Of a stretch of 64,000 nt of DNA, positions 45,467 through 54,829 are shown piece after piece. The stretch is from Betaproteobacteria bacterium (lineage in GTDB: Bacteria; Pseudomonadota; Gammaproteobacteria; Burkholderiales; Casimicrobiaceae), in NCBI GenBank assembly GCA_013298145.1, contig JAAFJO010000003.1:248001-312000 (forward strand), read 5' to 3'. Positions within the stretch are counted from its first letter, which is position 1, and the number at the start of each line of letters is the position of its first letter. The notes beneath the pieces are model-generated. The model worked only from the letters and a program-made list of their open reading frames with translations. It made no database searches and was not told the DNA's origin. The position numbers and the translations under genes are program-made.

Positions 45467-45955
45467 ATGGCTGCGTACATTAGAGTTCAGACTGAAGACT
45501 TCAATATTTCGGAGGAGATCGCGACGCTGCGCGCTCGTAATCCGCGCGTAGGTGCCGTTGCCTCGTTCATGGGATGCGTTCGTGACATGAACGAAGGCGA
45601 TAGCGTGAAGCTCATGTATCTGGAACATTACCCCGGGATGACGGAGCGCGAGCTAGAGCGCATCTCTGCAGACGCCGCATCGCGCTGGAGCATCTTTGAC
45701 ACGCTGATCGTGCACCGTGTGGGTGAGTTGCGCCCGCTTGACCAAATTGTTCTCGTGATCGCGACCAGTGCGCATCGGGGCGATGCGTTCGCGGCATGCG
45801 AGTTCATGATGGATTATTTGAAAACCCAGGCCCCGTTTTGGAAACGTGAGTCAACCGTCGATGGCGAACGTTGGGTTGAGGCACGTGCGAGCGACGACAT
45901 CGCCGCAAAGCGTTGGCAATCCGCCGAAACGCAGACTCCATCACACGCAGGCTGA
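45467..45955 (+). CDS. moaE: Molybdopterin synthase catalytic subunit
   Basis: Forms the heterotetramer with MoaD that makes molybdopterin. 162 residues with GAVASFMGCVRDMNEGDSV, LEHYPGMTERELERI, VHRVGELRPLDQIVLV, SAHRGDAFAACEFMMDYLK and the catalytic lysine region TQAPFWKRESTVDGERWVEA. The pairing with moaD confirms both. Confidence 0.96.
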   Translation: MAAYIRVQTEDFNISEEIATLRARNPRVGAVASFMGCVRDMNEGDSVKLMYLEHYPGMTERELERISADAASRWSIFDTLIVHRVGELRPLDQIVLVIATSAHRGDAFAACEFMMDYLKTQAPFWKRESTVDGERWVEARASDDIAAKRWQSAETQTPSHAG

Positions 45956-46096
45956 AGCCATGCCGTTGGGCCGCTGTTGGCTCGTTGCGAGTGGATGGTT
46001 GGTTAGCGGTTTCTAGTTTGGATCTCACGCTTCCGGCATTATGCAATCGTCGCTAACTTCGATTGCGGCGCGGCGTCACATTTGGAGGCGACCCAC

Positions 46097-46996
46097 ATGA
46101 CAGTGATTACGATTGCTCTGGTAGGGCTCGACTGGGGTTCGAGTCAGCTTCGCGCATACGCATTCGACGCGAACGGACGTGTCGTCGCGAAGCGAAATAG
46201 CGCCGCTGGCGCGATGAAGTTGCAGTCGCCGCAAGCGTTTCGCGAAGCGCTCTATGAGCTGGTTGATCAAGACGCGCAATGGTGTCGCGCGCCTCGCATC
46301 GCGTGCGGGATGGTGGGCGCACGTGGTGCTTGGGTGGAGGCCGGTTATTGCGCCGTGGGCGCAGACGTCGCTCAGATTGCAGAGCACTTGAGCGTGATCG
46401 AATTCTCCGACGTGCCGCCATTGTGGGTGGTTCCTGGTATCGCGTCCCTTGCGCCTGATGTTATGCGCGGCGAAGAAACGCAACTGCTTGGTGCAGGGAT
46501 CACGGACGGCGTCGTCGTGCTTCCGGGTACGCACAGTAAGTGGGCAGTAATTTCTGGAGGCACGATTGCTTCGTTTACCACCTACTTCACAGGTGAGATG
46601 AACGCACTGATTCGCACGCAAAGCACCGTGGGCAGAGTTCTTTCGCAGAATGCTCAGATCAACGACGCAGCGTTGGACCGCGGTATCGCGATGGCTCGCT
46701 CGCAGATGAGTTGGCTCACGACACTGTTCTCGTTTCGCGCTCGTGCGGTCGCCCAAGGCGCCGACGCTCAATTACTCTCTAACGAATTCTCCGCATGGCT
46801 TATCGCGACAGAGCTCCTCCACGCGCTTCCAGAGACGCGCATGTATCGGGAAATTTTCATAGTGGGGTCTGAGCAGCTATCCGATTGGTATGCAGCCATT
46901 GCGCAGCGCTTGGATGTTCCAGCGCACAAGCTAGATTCGGATCAGTGCGTCACCGCAGGCCTTTGGCGCTTGGCTTTGGCGAAGGCACTGGTGTAG
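46097..46996 (+). CDS. dgoK: 2-dehydro-3-deoxygalactonokinase
   Basis: Phosphorylates 2-keto-3-deoxygalactonate in the De Ley-Doudoroff galactose/galactonate pathway. 299 residues: VGLDWGSSQLRAYAF (phosphate loop), RIACGMVGARGAW, VPGIASLAPDVMRGEETQLL, VLPGTHSKWAVISGG and FTTYFTGEMNALI are DgoK features. The ATG at 46097 has GGAGG 8 nt upstream. No galactonate dehydratase or aldolase is adjacent, so the gene is isolated from its usual pathway partners. Confidence 0.9.
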   Translation: MTVITIALVGLDWGSSQLRAYAFDANGRVVAKRNSAAGAMKLQSPQAFREALYELVDQDAQWCRAPRIACGMVGARGAWVEAGYCAVGADVAQIAEHLSVIEFSDVPPLWVVPGIASLAPDVMRGEETQLLGAGITDGVVVLPGTHSKWAVISGGTIASFTTYFTGEMNALIRTQSTVGRVLSQNAQINDAALDRGIAMARSQMSWLTTLFSFRARAVAQGADAQLLSNEFSAWLIATELLHALPETRMYREIFIVGSEQLSDWYAAIAQRLDVPAHKLDSDQCVTAGLWRLALAKALV

Positions 46997-47108
46997 CTTC
47001 CGCAAGCGTCACAAGTCTGAAGTAGAGACGACGAATTAGGTTGAGCGCTCAACCGAAGCGCAAGAAACCCCCTTATGCAGTCGCGACGCTTTTCACTAAC
47101 ATCGGCAT

Positions 47109-49856
47109 ATGCCTCAACATCGTCTCTCTAAGCTCTTCGCGCCGCAATCGATCGTAGTCGTCGGCGCGTCCGAACGCGAAGGCAGTCTCGGCAGAGCGCT
47201 GTGGGAGCGTGTTCATGCGAGTTACCCAGAGCCTCATCAACGCTACTCTGGACGAGTTTACGCAGTCAATCCAAAACACTCAAAGGTATTTTCAGAGAGC
47301 GCCTATAAAAGAGTCAGTGAGTTGCCGGAGCGGGTTGACCTTGCGCTGATTTGCGCGCCAGCGCGCAGCGTCCCACAAATCATTCGTGAATGCGGAGGAG
47401 CGGGCTGTGGATATGCGCTGGTGCTTTCCCACGGTTTCACGGGTAGCCCAGAAGCGCAAACACTTGCTGATGCGCTTCGCGTCGCAGCTGCGGAATCTCG
47501 CGTGAGAGTGGTGGGGCCAAACGCGCGGGGCATGTTGCGACCGAGGTTATCGCTCGATGCGTCAACAATGACAGGAGTCGAGCAATTGCCGCTCGATGGG
47601 TCACTCGGCGTACTTTCGCAATCGGGGGCGTGGCTGTCCATCTTGCGCGATTTCGCAACTGGGTCGGCGATTGGTTTTTCAAGCGTGCTCGCACTGGGCG
47701 ATGCACTCGATCTTGATTTCGGCGAGTTGCTTGAATTTTTCGCTTTTGACGCAGCAACAACCGATGTACTGCTCTATGTCGAAGACGTTCGCAATGCCCA
47801 ATCATTCATGTCGGGCGTGCGCCAGCTTTCACGAGCCAAGCCAGTCGTAGTGCTGAAAAGCGATCGAGGCGATTCTGCTCGCCAAACTAACCGAACGCAT
47901 GCCAGCGCATTGCTTCGGCATGATCGTGTATGCGATGCCGCTATTGCGCGTGCGGGCGCCGTGAGGGTGGATACCTCCATGCAGATGGTATCGACCGCGC
48001 GCTTGCTCTCCGGGCATCGCGCTCGCTCGCTGAATCGAATCGCAATCGTCACCAATGGTCGTGGCCCCGGCGTCGTTGCGCTTGATGCAGTGCAGAGAAA
48101 GGGGTTGCACACAGCCACATTATCGGAATTGCTGCGAGCGAAATTGCTTGAGCGCTTACCTGACTACGCAGCCGTCTCCAATCCAATTGATCTTGCTGGC
48201 GATGCCAGCGCGCAGCGCTATCGGGACACGCTGCAAGCGCTTTACGATGATTCGTCGATTGATGTTTGCGTTGTCTTGTTCTCGCCGCAAGCACTGCTCA
48301 CGTCAGACGGCTTGGTTGATGTGCTCCTTGATCTGCAGGCGAATCACCCACAATGGAAACAGAAAACCACGCTCGCTGTCTTGGGGGGCGGTCTTAGCGT
48401 TCACCGCGCTCGGCAACGACTCGACGCGGCTCGCATCCCGCAGTTTCTGAGCCCTGAGAATGCGATTGATGCCGTTGGATTTCTCGATACGTTTGCGCGC
48501 AATCAATCCTTGCTGCGGCAAATTCCCGAACAAAGCGTCGATGGATTTAGCCCGAACATTGAGGTCGCGCGCGAAGTGTTTGACCATGTCTGGGGAGAAG
48601 GGCGCTCGCAGCTCTTTGCTCACGAGGCCTTCCGACTATTGAGCGCATTCGGCATATCGATCGCAGAGACGCATCTCGCACAAACTCCCGCTGAGTGCGT
48701 TGCTGCTGCAGAAGAGCTCGGCTTTCCTGTGGTGCTCAAAATTGTCTCGCCAGATATCAGCAGTAAGTCGGGTGTGGGCGGCGTGCGTCTGAATTTGCGG
48801 GATGCGAAGTCAGTACGTGCGGCCGCAAAATCCATTTTTCTTGAGGTAAAAGTCCGCGCGCCGGATGCGAAAGTGATTGGACTTGAGGTACAGCCCTATT
48901 TGCAGCATCGAGCGCAGCGCGAGCTCTACGTCGGGCTTGCGTGCGATCCCACATTTGGTACGACGCTCGCATTCGGTAGTGGCGGGTTGAGCGTGCAGCA
49001 GGTCGATGACATCGCCTTCGAGTTGCCGCCCGTGAATGATGTGCTGGTAACAAACCTCATCGAGCGTACGCGGGTGTCGCGTTTGCTCAACGCCTACAGT
49101 AACGTGCCCGCGATTGATCGTGCTGCACTCTCCACGCTGCTTTTGCGCTTTTCGTCGCTCGCTTGCGCATGCCCCGAGATTCTTGCATGTGATCTGAATC
49201 CGGTGGTGGCCCACGAAGGCGGTGTGTTGGCGGTGGATGCTCGTATCGTATTGCGATCACGGTCCGAGGCAGAGGCTATTCGGGCGCGCGGGCGGTATGC
49301 GCATCTTGCGGTGTATCCCTATCCGCGCGAGCTCGAAGAGCGCGTGAGTTTGAAAGAGGGCGACACCCTGCTTATTCGCCCTATCCAGCCCGAAGACGCT
49401 GATCGAGAGCGACGCTTTGTGAGCCGACTTTCACCCGAGACGCTCTATCTGCGTTTCATGATGCCGATCAAGGAGCTCTCGCAAGCCATGATTGAGCGCT
49501 TCACGCAGATCGACTACGGCCGCGAGCTTGCACTCGTTGGTGTGTCTGGCGAGGATCTTCGTGGGCGCGGTGAAGAAAGCGAGATTCGCGGCGTCGCGCG
49601 CATCACGCCTACAACGCACCCAGAGCGCTGCGAATTCGCAATCGTTGTCGAAGAATCGATGCAGGGCAGTGGACTGGCGCGAGCGCTCATGCATCGCTTG
49701 ATTGATGCAGCCCGTCAACGGGGCTATCGCGAGATGGAAGGCGTTGTACTCCGCGAGAATCCCCGCATGCTCAAGTTTTGCGAGTCGCTCGGATTCACCG
49801 TTAAGCCGAGCCCCGACGATCCTGCGGAGCGTGTGGCGATCAAATCACTCAGCTGA
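47109..49856 (+). CDS. Pat-like protein: acyl-CoA synthetase (NDP-forming) fused to GNAT acetyltransferase
   Basis: 915 residues in the order CoA-binding domain (about 8-130, VVVGASEREGSLGRALW), succinyl-CoA-synthetase-like domains (about 160-450, LGVLSQSGAWLSILRDF), ATP-grasp (about 500-710, FPVVLKIVSPDISSKSGVGG) and C-terminal GNAT (about 745-905, ending with VEESMQGSGLARALMHRLID). The layout is that of Pat/YfiQ, which acetylates lysines, including that of acetyl-CoA synthetase. His264 in RTHASALLRHD aligns without gaps to the phospho-histidine position (SHTGAL) of active NDP-forming enzymes, as I remember them, whereas E. coli Pat is reported to lack it. Confidence 0.9.
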   Translation: MPQHRLSKLFAPQSIVVVGASEREGSLGRALWERVHASYPEPHQRYSGRVYAVNPKHSKVFSESAYKRVSELPERVDLALICAPARSVPQIIRECGGAGCGYALVLSHGFTGSPEAQTLADALRVAAAESRVRVVGPNARGMLRPRLSLDASTMTGVEQLPLDGSLGVLSQSGAWLSILRDFATGSAIGFSSVLALGDALDLDFGELLEFFAFDAATTDVLLYVEDVRNAQSFMSGVRQLSRAKPVVVLKSDRGDSARQTNRTHASALLRHDRVCDAAIARAGAVRVDTSMQMVSTARLLSGHRARSLNRIAIVTNGRGPGVVALDAVQRKGLHTATLSELLRAKLLERLPDYAAVSNPIDLAGDASAQRYRDTLQALYDDSSIDVCVVLFSPQALLTSDGLVDVLLDLQANHPQWKQKTTLAVLGGGLSVHRARQRLDAARIPQFLSPENAIDAVGFLDTFARNQSLLRQIPEQSVDGFSPNIEVAREVFDHVWGEGRSQLFAHEAFRLLSAFGISIAETHLAQTPAECVAAAEELGFPVVLKIVSPDISSKSGVGGVRLNLRDAKSVRAAAKSIFLEVKVRAPDAKVIGLEVQPYLQHRAQRELYVGLACDPTFGTTLAFGSGGLSVQQVDDIAFELPPVNDVLVTNLIERTRVSRLLNAYSNVPAIDRAALSTLLLRFSSLACACPEILACDLNPVVAHEGGVLAVDARIVLRSRSEAEAIRARGRYAHLAVYPYPRELEERVSLKEGDTLLIRPIQPEDADRERRFVSRLSPETLYLRFMMPIKELSQAMIERFTQIDYGRELALVGVSGEDLRGRGEESEIRGVARITPTTHPERCEFAIVVEESMQGSGLARALMHRLIDAARQRGYREMEGVVLRENPRMLKFCESLGFTVKPSPDDPAERVAIKSLS

Positions 49857-49928
49857 ACGGCAACTCTCAACGGTTGCGGCTCAATTGAATGACTGCGCTT
49901 CGCCTTAAAAAACTGATGACCTGCGCAC

Positions 49929-52082
49929 CTAACGGGTGGCGCTCCCGCGCAATGCACGCGCGCTCGGAAGCGCTCGCACGAGCTTGCGAAGCGCACTCGC
50001 GGCGCGCGGGCCTCCTTTTTCGTCCTGTTGTACGACGCGTGCGAAGCGATTACTCTCATAGTCGCTAATGAACGTCTGGAAATGCTGAGCATGCTGGGGC
50101 CAGCGAATGCTCGCTCGCAAGAGCGCCTGCTTTACCGTTTCATGCGGAGCTACGGGTAACCCGGCCTTCACGAGCCTTTTGCGCAACACGTGCCATGCTT
50201 GAACGTTGCCGTCTAAGGCGCGCTCTTGGCTACGACGGGCGAGCCACCAACCGAGCGCAACCACTGCGCCACTCAGGCTGACGGCAATCAGCATCCAGCC
50301 AATGGCTGCGATCGGGTTCATATTGCCTAGCCCCAAATCTCGCATGAGCTCGCGTTGGCGTTCACGATCAAACCCGATCACCCATTTGGTGTAGCTGAAC
50401 GTCAGGTTTTCCCAGGCAGCGACGAGTCTATCCGTCTCGAACCAGCGCTTCGCGTTTACAAGAAGCGCCTCTGTTTCGGGCAGTGCAGCAGAAATTCCAA
50501 ATTCGACGCGATTTGGGGCGACCGCTGCAGTGGGGTCCACGCGCGTCCACATGCCGTCAATTTGCACTTCAATCCATGCGTGGGCATCGCTTTGGCGCAC
50601 GATCATGTAGCCGTTTGGATTCCATTCGCCGCCTTGGTAGCCGGTCACTACGCGCGCGGGGATGCCGCTTGCGCGCAGGACGAAGACGCTTGCCCCCGCA
50701 AAGTGCTCACAGAAGCCTCGCCGTCCCTCAAACAAAAATTTGTCGATAGCAAGCGCGCGGTTTTGGTTGTAGAGCGGCGGGTTTAGCGTGTAGAAAAACT
50801 GTTCTTGATTGAAAAACGCCAGTAGCGCCTGAACGCGAGCACGCGGTTCCGGATACTGCTCGCGTAACGCGCGAGCAAATTCACGTGTTCGAGGGTTGAT
50901 TCCAGGCTGCGCTGTGTTGGTCTCACTATCTTGCCTCTGTGAGGCGCGCGCGGGATAGGACGCGCGAGGCAGCGATTGAACGCGGTAAGCCGTCGCACCA
51001 TTCGGTATACGGCGAAGCCCGAGCTGTTGGGCGCTGCTCAGGAATACCGAGTTTTCGATGGCCGGTCCGGTTGGAAACGCTAGCGGTAGATCTAGCGTCG
51101 GTAGCCAGCGCGTGTCGGCGCGGTCCAGCGTGACCTGATAAACCAGAGAGTCTCGTTGAATCTCTTCTGGTGTGAACGCAATGAATTCGCCGCGTTCGCC
51201 AATATCGCCGGTGCTCCAGCGCGTGCCGTCAAACTGCCTTAGGACCGGGCCGCGCCAATAAAGATCGCTTCGCGCCGGACGGCGCGTGCCTTCAAATTCG
51301 ACGCGAAACGCAATCTCGCGTGATTGAATGAGCTGAGCGATTTCGCCAGGCTGCATTTCCTCGGAGAGCCCCGTGCGTGCGGTGGATGTATCTCGCATGC
51401 CCCAAAGTGGCGCGGCGGCGCGCGGGAATAATACAAAGAGCATTGCTGCCAGGGGAATGCCCATCAGCGTATGAATGCTTGATTGCTTTATGTGGCCCCA
51501 GAGCGATGCGCCGTCGCGTTCGTCGCGTGGCGAATCGAAGAGGCGGAGCGCGGTAATGTAGGCAATGACGATAAAGGGCAAGGTGAGCGCGGCTCCTAAA
51601 CCCAAGTTCTCGAAAAAGCTTGCGACGTAGAGCACCAGCCCGAGTCCCCACACCCACATGTAGTCGCGCGAACTTCGTGCTTCGACAAGCTTGAGCGGGC
51701 CAAAGAGAAAGAGGAGCGCGATCCCGGAATCGCGTCCGATCCATTTGCCGTAACTTAAAAAAACCAAGACGCCTGCGCCAAGCGTCAGCAACAAAAGCGC
51801 CACCCGCCAGACGAAACGCGTCGGCGCTTCGCTCACGATAAGCGCGAGTAAGCTTGCCCCGAAGCCTGCGGCGAGGATGGTCGTGTTGAGCGCCGTGACA
51901 TGGGTGAGCTGCGAAAGCACGAGCGCGAGCCACAGAAATCGACGGGCGCGCAGGTCAGGGTGGCGGATGCCCTCTCTGTTAACTGCAGTGAGGCGGCGTT
52001 GTCCCGCGCTTTCGAAACCGAAGAAACGGATAGCCCGATCGCGCACGGACAGTGAATCGGAAAGAGCGTTACGCGCGGACAC
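49929..52082 (-). CDS. TgpA-type membrane transglutaminase-like protein
   Basis: About 717 residues. The N-terminal part has several membrane helices (FLWLALVLSQLTHVTALNT onward). A periplasmic transglutaminase core follows with the Cys-His-Asp triad in RRGFCEHFAGASVFVLRASG, RQSDAHAWIEVQ and TRVDPTAAVAPNR. There is one more helix (GWMLIAVSLSGAVVALGWWL) and a DUF4129-like tail. GTG 52082, overlapping the DUF58 stop by 14 nt, is taken as start; the frame runs to 52364 but only inside the neighbour. In Pseudomonas, TgpA is essential. It is the third gene of the moxR-DUF58-tgpA operon. Confidence 0.9.
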   Translation of the reverse strand: MSARNALSDSLSVRDRAIRFFGFESAGQRRLTAVNREGIRHPDLRARRFLWLALVLSQLTHVTALNTTILAAGFGASLLALIVSEAPTRFVWRVALLLLTLGAGVLVFLSYGKWIGRDSGIALLFLFGPLKLVEARSSRDYMWVWGLGLVLYVASFFENLGLGAALTLPFIVIAYITALRLFDSPRDERDGASLWGHIKQSSIHTLMGIPLAAMLFVLFPRAAAPLWGMRDTSTARTGLSEEMQPGEIAQLIQSREIAFRVEFEGTRRPARSDLYWRGPVLRQFDGTRWSTGDIGERGEFIAFTPEEIQRDSLVYQVTLDRADTRWLPTLDLPLAFPTGPAIENSVFLSSAQQLGLRRIPNGATAYRVQSLPRASYPARASQRQDSETNTAQPGINPRTREFARALREQYPEPRARVQALLAFFNQEQFFYTLNPPLYNQNRALAIDKFLFEGRRGFCEHFAGASVFVLRASGIPARVVTGYQGGEWNPNGYMIVRQSDAHAWIEVQIDGMWTRVDPTAAVAPNRVEFGISAALPETEALLVNAKRWFETDRLVAAWENLTFSYTKWVIGFDRERQRELMRDLGLGNMNPIAAIGWMLIAVSLSGAVVALGWWLARRSQERALDGNVQAWHVLRKRLVKAGLPVAPHETVKQALLRASIRWPQHAQHFQTFISDYESNRFARVVQQDEKGGPRAASALRKLVRALPSARALRGSATR

Positions 52083-53154
52083 CGGCCACCTCGCTAAGCG
52101 GTTTGGGATAGGTTGCGAGCATCGCGAGCGCCTCCATGTGGTGAGGCGCACTGTCGGCAAGCGGCAGTGCACCCGTGGGCATTGAGAGCGAGAAGGCAAC
52201 GTTTTCGTTCCGCGCGCGATCAATCCATGCGGCCATACGTGAAAGCCGGGCTTCGGTGTCCGTGAGGCTGATCGCGTCCCAGCGTAGATCGACTTCGCCG
52301 CGCTGACCAGCTTCGCCCGTTCGGGTGTACCACTCGCCAGATTTCGCCACCTGTTTCCACGCAACGCGCTTCAACGAGTCGCCCGGCACGTATTCGCGCA
52401 AACTATCGGGATCATGCGCAACATCGGCTTTTGCGGCTGTTTTTGCATCGTCGCCGAGCGCGTGCGGCAATTCGGGATAGGGCATTTCGGGGGCAGGCTC
52501 TACAAGCGCGACCCATTCGAAATGTACGTAGCTCCACGCTCGGATGATGCCGTACGGTGCGCGCGACTCGATCTGGATCCGTCCGAGTGGGATAATGCCA
52601 CGTCGCGCGGCTTTGACGTCGATGCTGTAGACGGCTTGCTGATCGGCCTGCAGACGTAGTCTCAGCGCACGTTTGAGCAATTCGCGAACTGCTTTGCCAC
52701 TGAGCTTGACGAGTTTGCCGTGCGGCGCTGACGGCTCAGCGTTGGTGCGCGTAAGGGTGATGCCTTCCCGCATCCGCTCGGGCGACGAAATCGCGAGCGA
52801 GAAGCTAAGCGTCTCCCCAACAATTGCGCGCGGTGACTGACCCGCGCGGATGCGAAGCCCACGTAGGTTGCGGTAGGTCGCGTGCAAGGCGACTTGCAAC
52901 AGGCCGCCGAGAAGAAATGAAACGACATACGCGAGCGAGAGCTGGTAGTTCACACCGACGAGGAGCAGGATGATCGCGATTGCGATGACGCCGAGACCGC
53001 GCAGCGTAGGGAGCACGTAGATTCGGTTTTGGACGAGCTCAACCTCATCCGCCGAAATGGCGCGGTGTGCGAACGCCGAACTCCACTTATCGCGCTGTCG
53101 ATCAAACCACGATTTATTAGGGGCGAGCGGCGAATTTACGACGTTTTCGGTCAT
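52069..53154 (-). CDS. DUF58 domain protein
   Basis: 361 residues with two N-terminal membrane helices (LPTLRGLGVIAIAIILLLVG and LSLAYVVSFLLGGLLQVAL) and the DUF58 core: AHDPDSLREYVPGDSLKRVA, then WKQVAKSGEWYTRTGE. The core resembles a von Willebrand A domain without the full metal site. It lies 11 bp after the MoxR ATPase and overlaps the transglutaminase gene. MoxR-DUF58-TgpA sets are thought to mature or assemble envelope proteins; the client here is unknown. Confidence 0.93.
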   Translation of the reverse strand: MTENVVNSPLAPNKSWFDRQRDKWSSAFAHRAISADEVELVQNRIYVLPTLRGLGVIAIAIILLLVGVNYQLSLAYVVSFLLGGLLQVALHATYRNLRGLRIRAGQSPRAIVGETLSFSLAISSPERMREGITLTRTNAEPSAPHGKLVKLSGKAVRELLKRALRLRLQADQQAVYSIDVKAARRGIIPLGRIQIESRAPYGIIRAWSYVHFEWVALVEPAPEMPYPELPHALGDDAKTAAKADVAHDPDSLREYVPGDSLKRVAWKQVAKSGEWYTRTGEAGQRGEVDLRWDAISLTDTEARLSRMAAWIDRARNENVAFSLSMPTGALPLADSAPHHMEALAMLATYPKPLSEVAGVRA

Positions 53155-53165
53155 GTAATTACCCG

Positions 53166-54101
53166 CTAGGGCGCCCCGACGCTTACGAGGATTGCTTGCG
53201 CGAGCTGCCCTGCCTTTTGCAAACTGTCATGACTTGCGCCTAAACGATGGCTCACAACTGCGGCCCATACCGCTTGAATATCGTCAGGTAAAACATGATC
53301 CCGACCCGATTGCAGCGCGAACGCCCGAGCGGCGCGCAGTAGCGCGAGTCCGGCGCGTGGAGACAGCGGGCGTGTGGATCCGGTGCGGCTTGCGGCGAGG
53401 AGCTGCTGCGCGTAGATAAGAATTGGCTCGGCAATGTGAATTTTGTCGATCGCCTGTTGCAGTTTGGTGAGGGCGTCGCCGGTCAGTACCGGTTTCGCGT
53501 TGATCGCCTCGTTTCTGCGGTCGCCACCGCGCAATAAATCCAGTTCCGCTTTTGCGCTCGGAAACCCAATGGTCAGCCGCATCATGAAGCGATCCATCTG
53601 CGATTCGGGCAGCGGCGATACGCCCACTTGGTCCATCGGATTCTGCGTCGCGATCACAAAAAAGGGCGACGGCAACGGTCGGCTCACGCCGTCAACGCTG
53701 ACTTGCCGCTCTTCCATCGCTTCTAGCAGTGCACTTTGAGTCTTCGAGGGCGCGCGATTGAGCTCATCGGCCAGCAACACCTGCGAAAAAATGGGACCCG
53801 GTGTAAATCGCATGGATTGCGCTGTTGCATCCCAGATCGATAGGCCAAGCAGGTCGGAAGGCAACAAGTCGTTGGTGCAAGGTACCTTTGTGTATTGCAG
53901 GCCAAACGTCTTCGCCAGCGCGACTGCGAGCGTCGATTTTCCGAGGCCAGGCGCGTCTTCAATCAGCAGATGTCCTTGCGCGAGAAGGCAGGTGATGGCA
54001 AGGCGGGTAACCTCAGATTTGCCCAGTACAATCGAATCGAGTTGGCGGTGAATGTCAGCGAGCAATTGGGTCGCGACGAAGAGAGGCGGAGATGCAGTCA
54101 C
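53166..54101 (-). CDS. MoxR-family AAA+ ATPase
   Basis: 311 residues. Walker A is PGLGKSTLAV (residues ~51-60), Walker B LLADELNRAPSKTQSALLEA, sensor 1 FFVIATQNPMDQ, and the C-terminal lid has PRAGLALLRAARAFALQSGR. MoxR ATPases act as chaperones with VWA/DUF58 partners, here the next gene. The start is GTG 54101, whose first 10 bases overlap the start of the divergent Rieske gene, so the two promoters must lie inside each other's coding regions. Confidence 0.94.
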   Translation of the reverse strand: MTASPPLFVATQLLADIHRQLDSIVLGKSEVTRLAITCLLAQGHLLIEDAPGLGKSTLAVALAKTFGLQYTKVPCTNDLLPSDLLGLSIWDATAQSMRFTPGPIFSQVLLADELNRAPSKTQSALLEAMEERQVSVDGVSRPLPSPFFVIATQNPMDQVGVSPLPESQMDRFMMRLTIGFPSAKAELDLLRGGDRRNEAINAKPVLTGDALTKLQQAIDKIHIAEPILIYAQQLLAASRTGSTRPLSPRAGLALLRAARAFALQSGRDHVLPDDIQAVWAAVVSHRLGASHDSLQKAGQLAQAILVSVGAP

Positions 54102-54829
54102 AAAACGCTTTCGAAAATTTCAGCGCGGGGGAATCAGACGACGACGCGTGCCATGAGCGTCGGGAGTTCATGATCGCGTGTTCGTCCTCCCTGTTGGCAT
54201 CAATTGCGGTGTCCCCTGTATTGGCAAACGTGGCATCCGCATCAAGCCAGACGAAACAGCCTTCGACCGTTAAGCGCTATCAAAACGTGATCTTATCGGA
54301 TGCGAACGGGCTCGCCTTTAGGGCTTCCACGCTAAAGCCACGTATCAATTACTTGTTTCATTATCCGTTCGCATCGACGCCGTGTTTGCTGATTGACTTG
54401 GGTCGGGATGTTGGCGGGGCGGGCAAAAAGCGATCAATCGTCGCTTTCTCTGCGATTTGTTCTCACAAATTGGCCTATCCGGCGAAAGAGGTCAGTTTCA
54501 TTCGGTTTCAAGCGCAGGCCTCGGCGAAGAGCGAGGCTGATCGCATTCACTGTTGCGCCGATCACTCGGTATATGACCCGGCCGCGCAAGCCAAAGTGTT
54601 GTCCGGACCCGCGCCGGTTGCCCTTGCGGCAATCGCGCTTGAATACGATGCGAAAGCGGATTCGTTGAGAGCAGTCGGCACTGCGGGTGTGGAGCAGTTT
54701 GATGCGTTTTTCGCGAAGTATGATTTCAAACTTTCGCTCGAGTACGGTGCTCGGGTTCGAGACGTCGTGAACAAAACTGCGCGCCTTCAAGAGCTTACCC
54801 AGTATTGCCGTAACGTGGCGCAGTGCTGA
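54092..54829 (+). CDS. Tat-exported Rieske-type [2Fe-2S] protein
   Basis: 245 residues. A twin-arginine signal is visible: HERREFMIACSSSLLASIAV, with an Ala-x-Ala-like end near LANVASA. The Rieske ligands are C123-S-H125 and C155-A-D-H158, followed by DPAAQAKVLSGPAP. The 29-residue spacing between the pairs is longer than usual, and the second pair of disulfide cysteines of bc1 Rieske proteins is not in the usual place; C154 adjoins C155. A C-terminal helical segment ends in Cys. AGAGG precedes the ATG. It probably carries electrons in the periplasm, partner unknown. It overlaps aat by 7 nt. Confidence 0.82.
   Translation: MQSQNAFENFSAGESDDDACHERREFMIACSSSLLASIAVSPVLANVASASSQTKQPSTVKRYQNVILSDANGLAFRASTLKPRINYLFHYPFASTPCLLIDLGRDVGGAGKKRSIVAFSAICSHKLAYPAKEVSFIRFQAQASAKSEADRIHCCADHSVYDPAAQAKVLSGPAPVALAAIALEYDAKADSLRAVGTAGVEQFDAFFAKYDFKLSLEYGARVRDVVNKTARLQELTQYCRNVAQC

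Noticed and set aside
52083..52364. N-terminal extension of the transglutaminase ORF
   Set aside because: It lies wholly inside the DUF58 gene in another frame and reads as Arg/Ser/Pro-rich shadow sequence; family proteins start near the membrane helices.
53723..54051. Antisense ORFs within the moxR gene
   Set aside because: Both strands stay open because of codon bias in the AAA+ gene; no family signal in the antisense frames.
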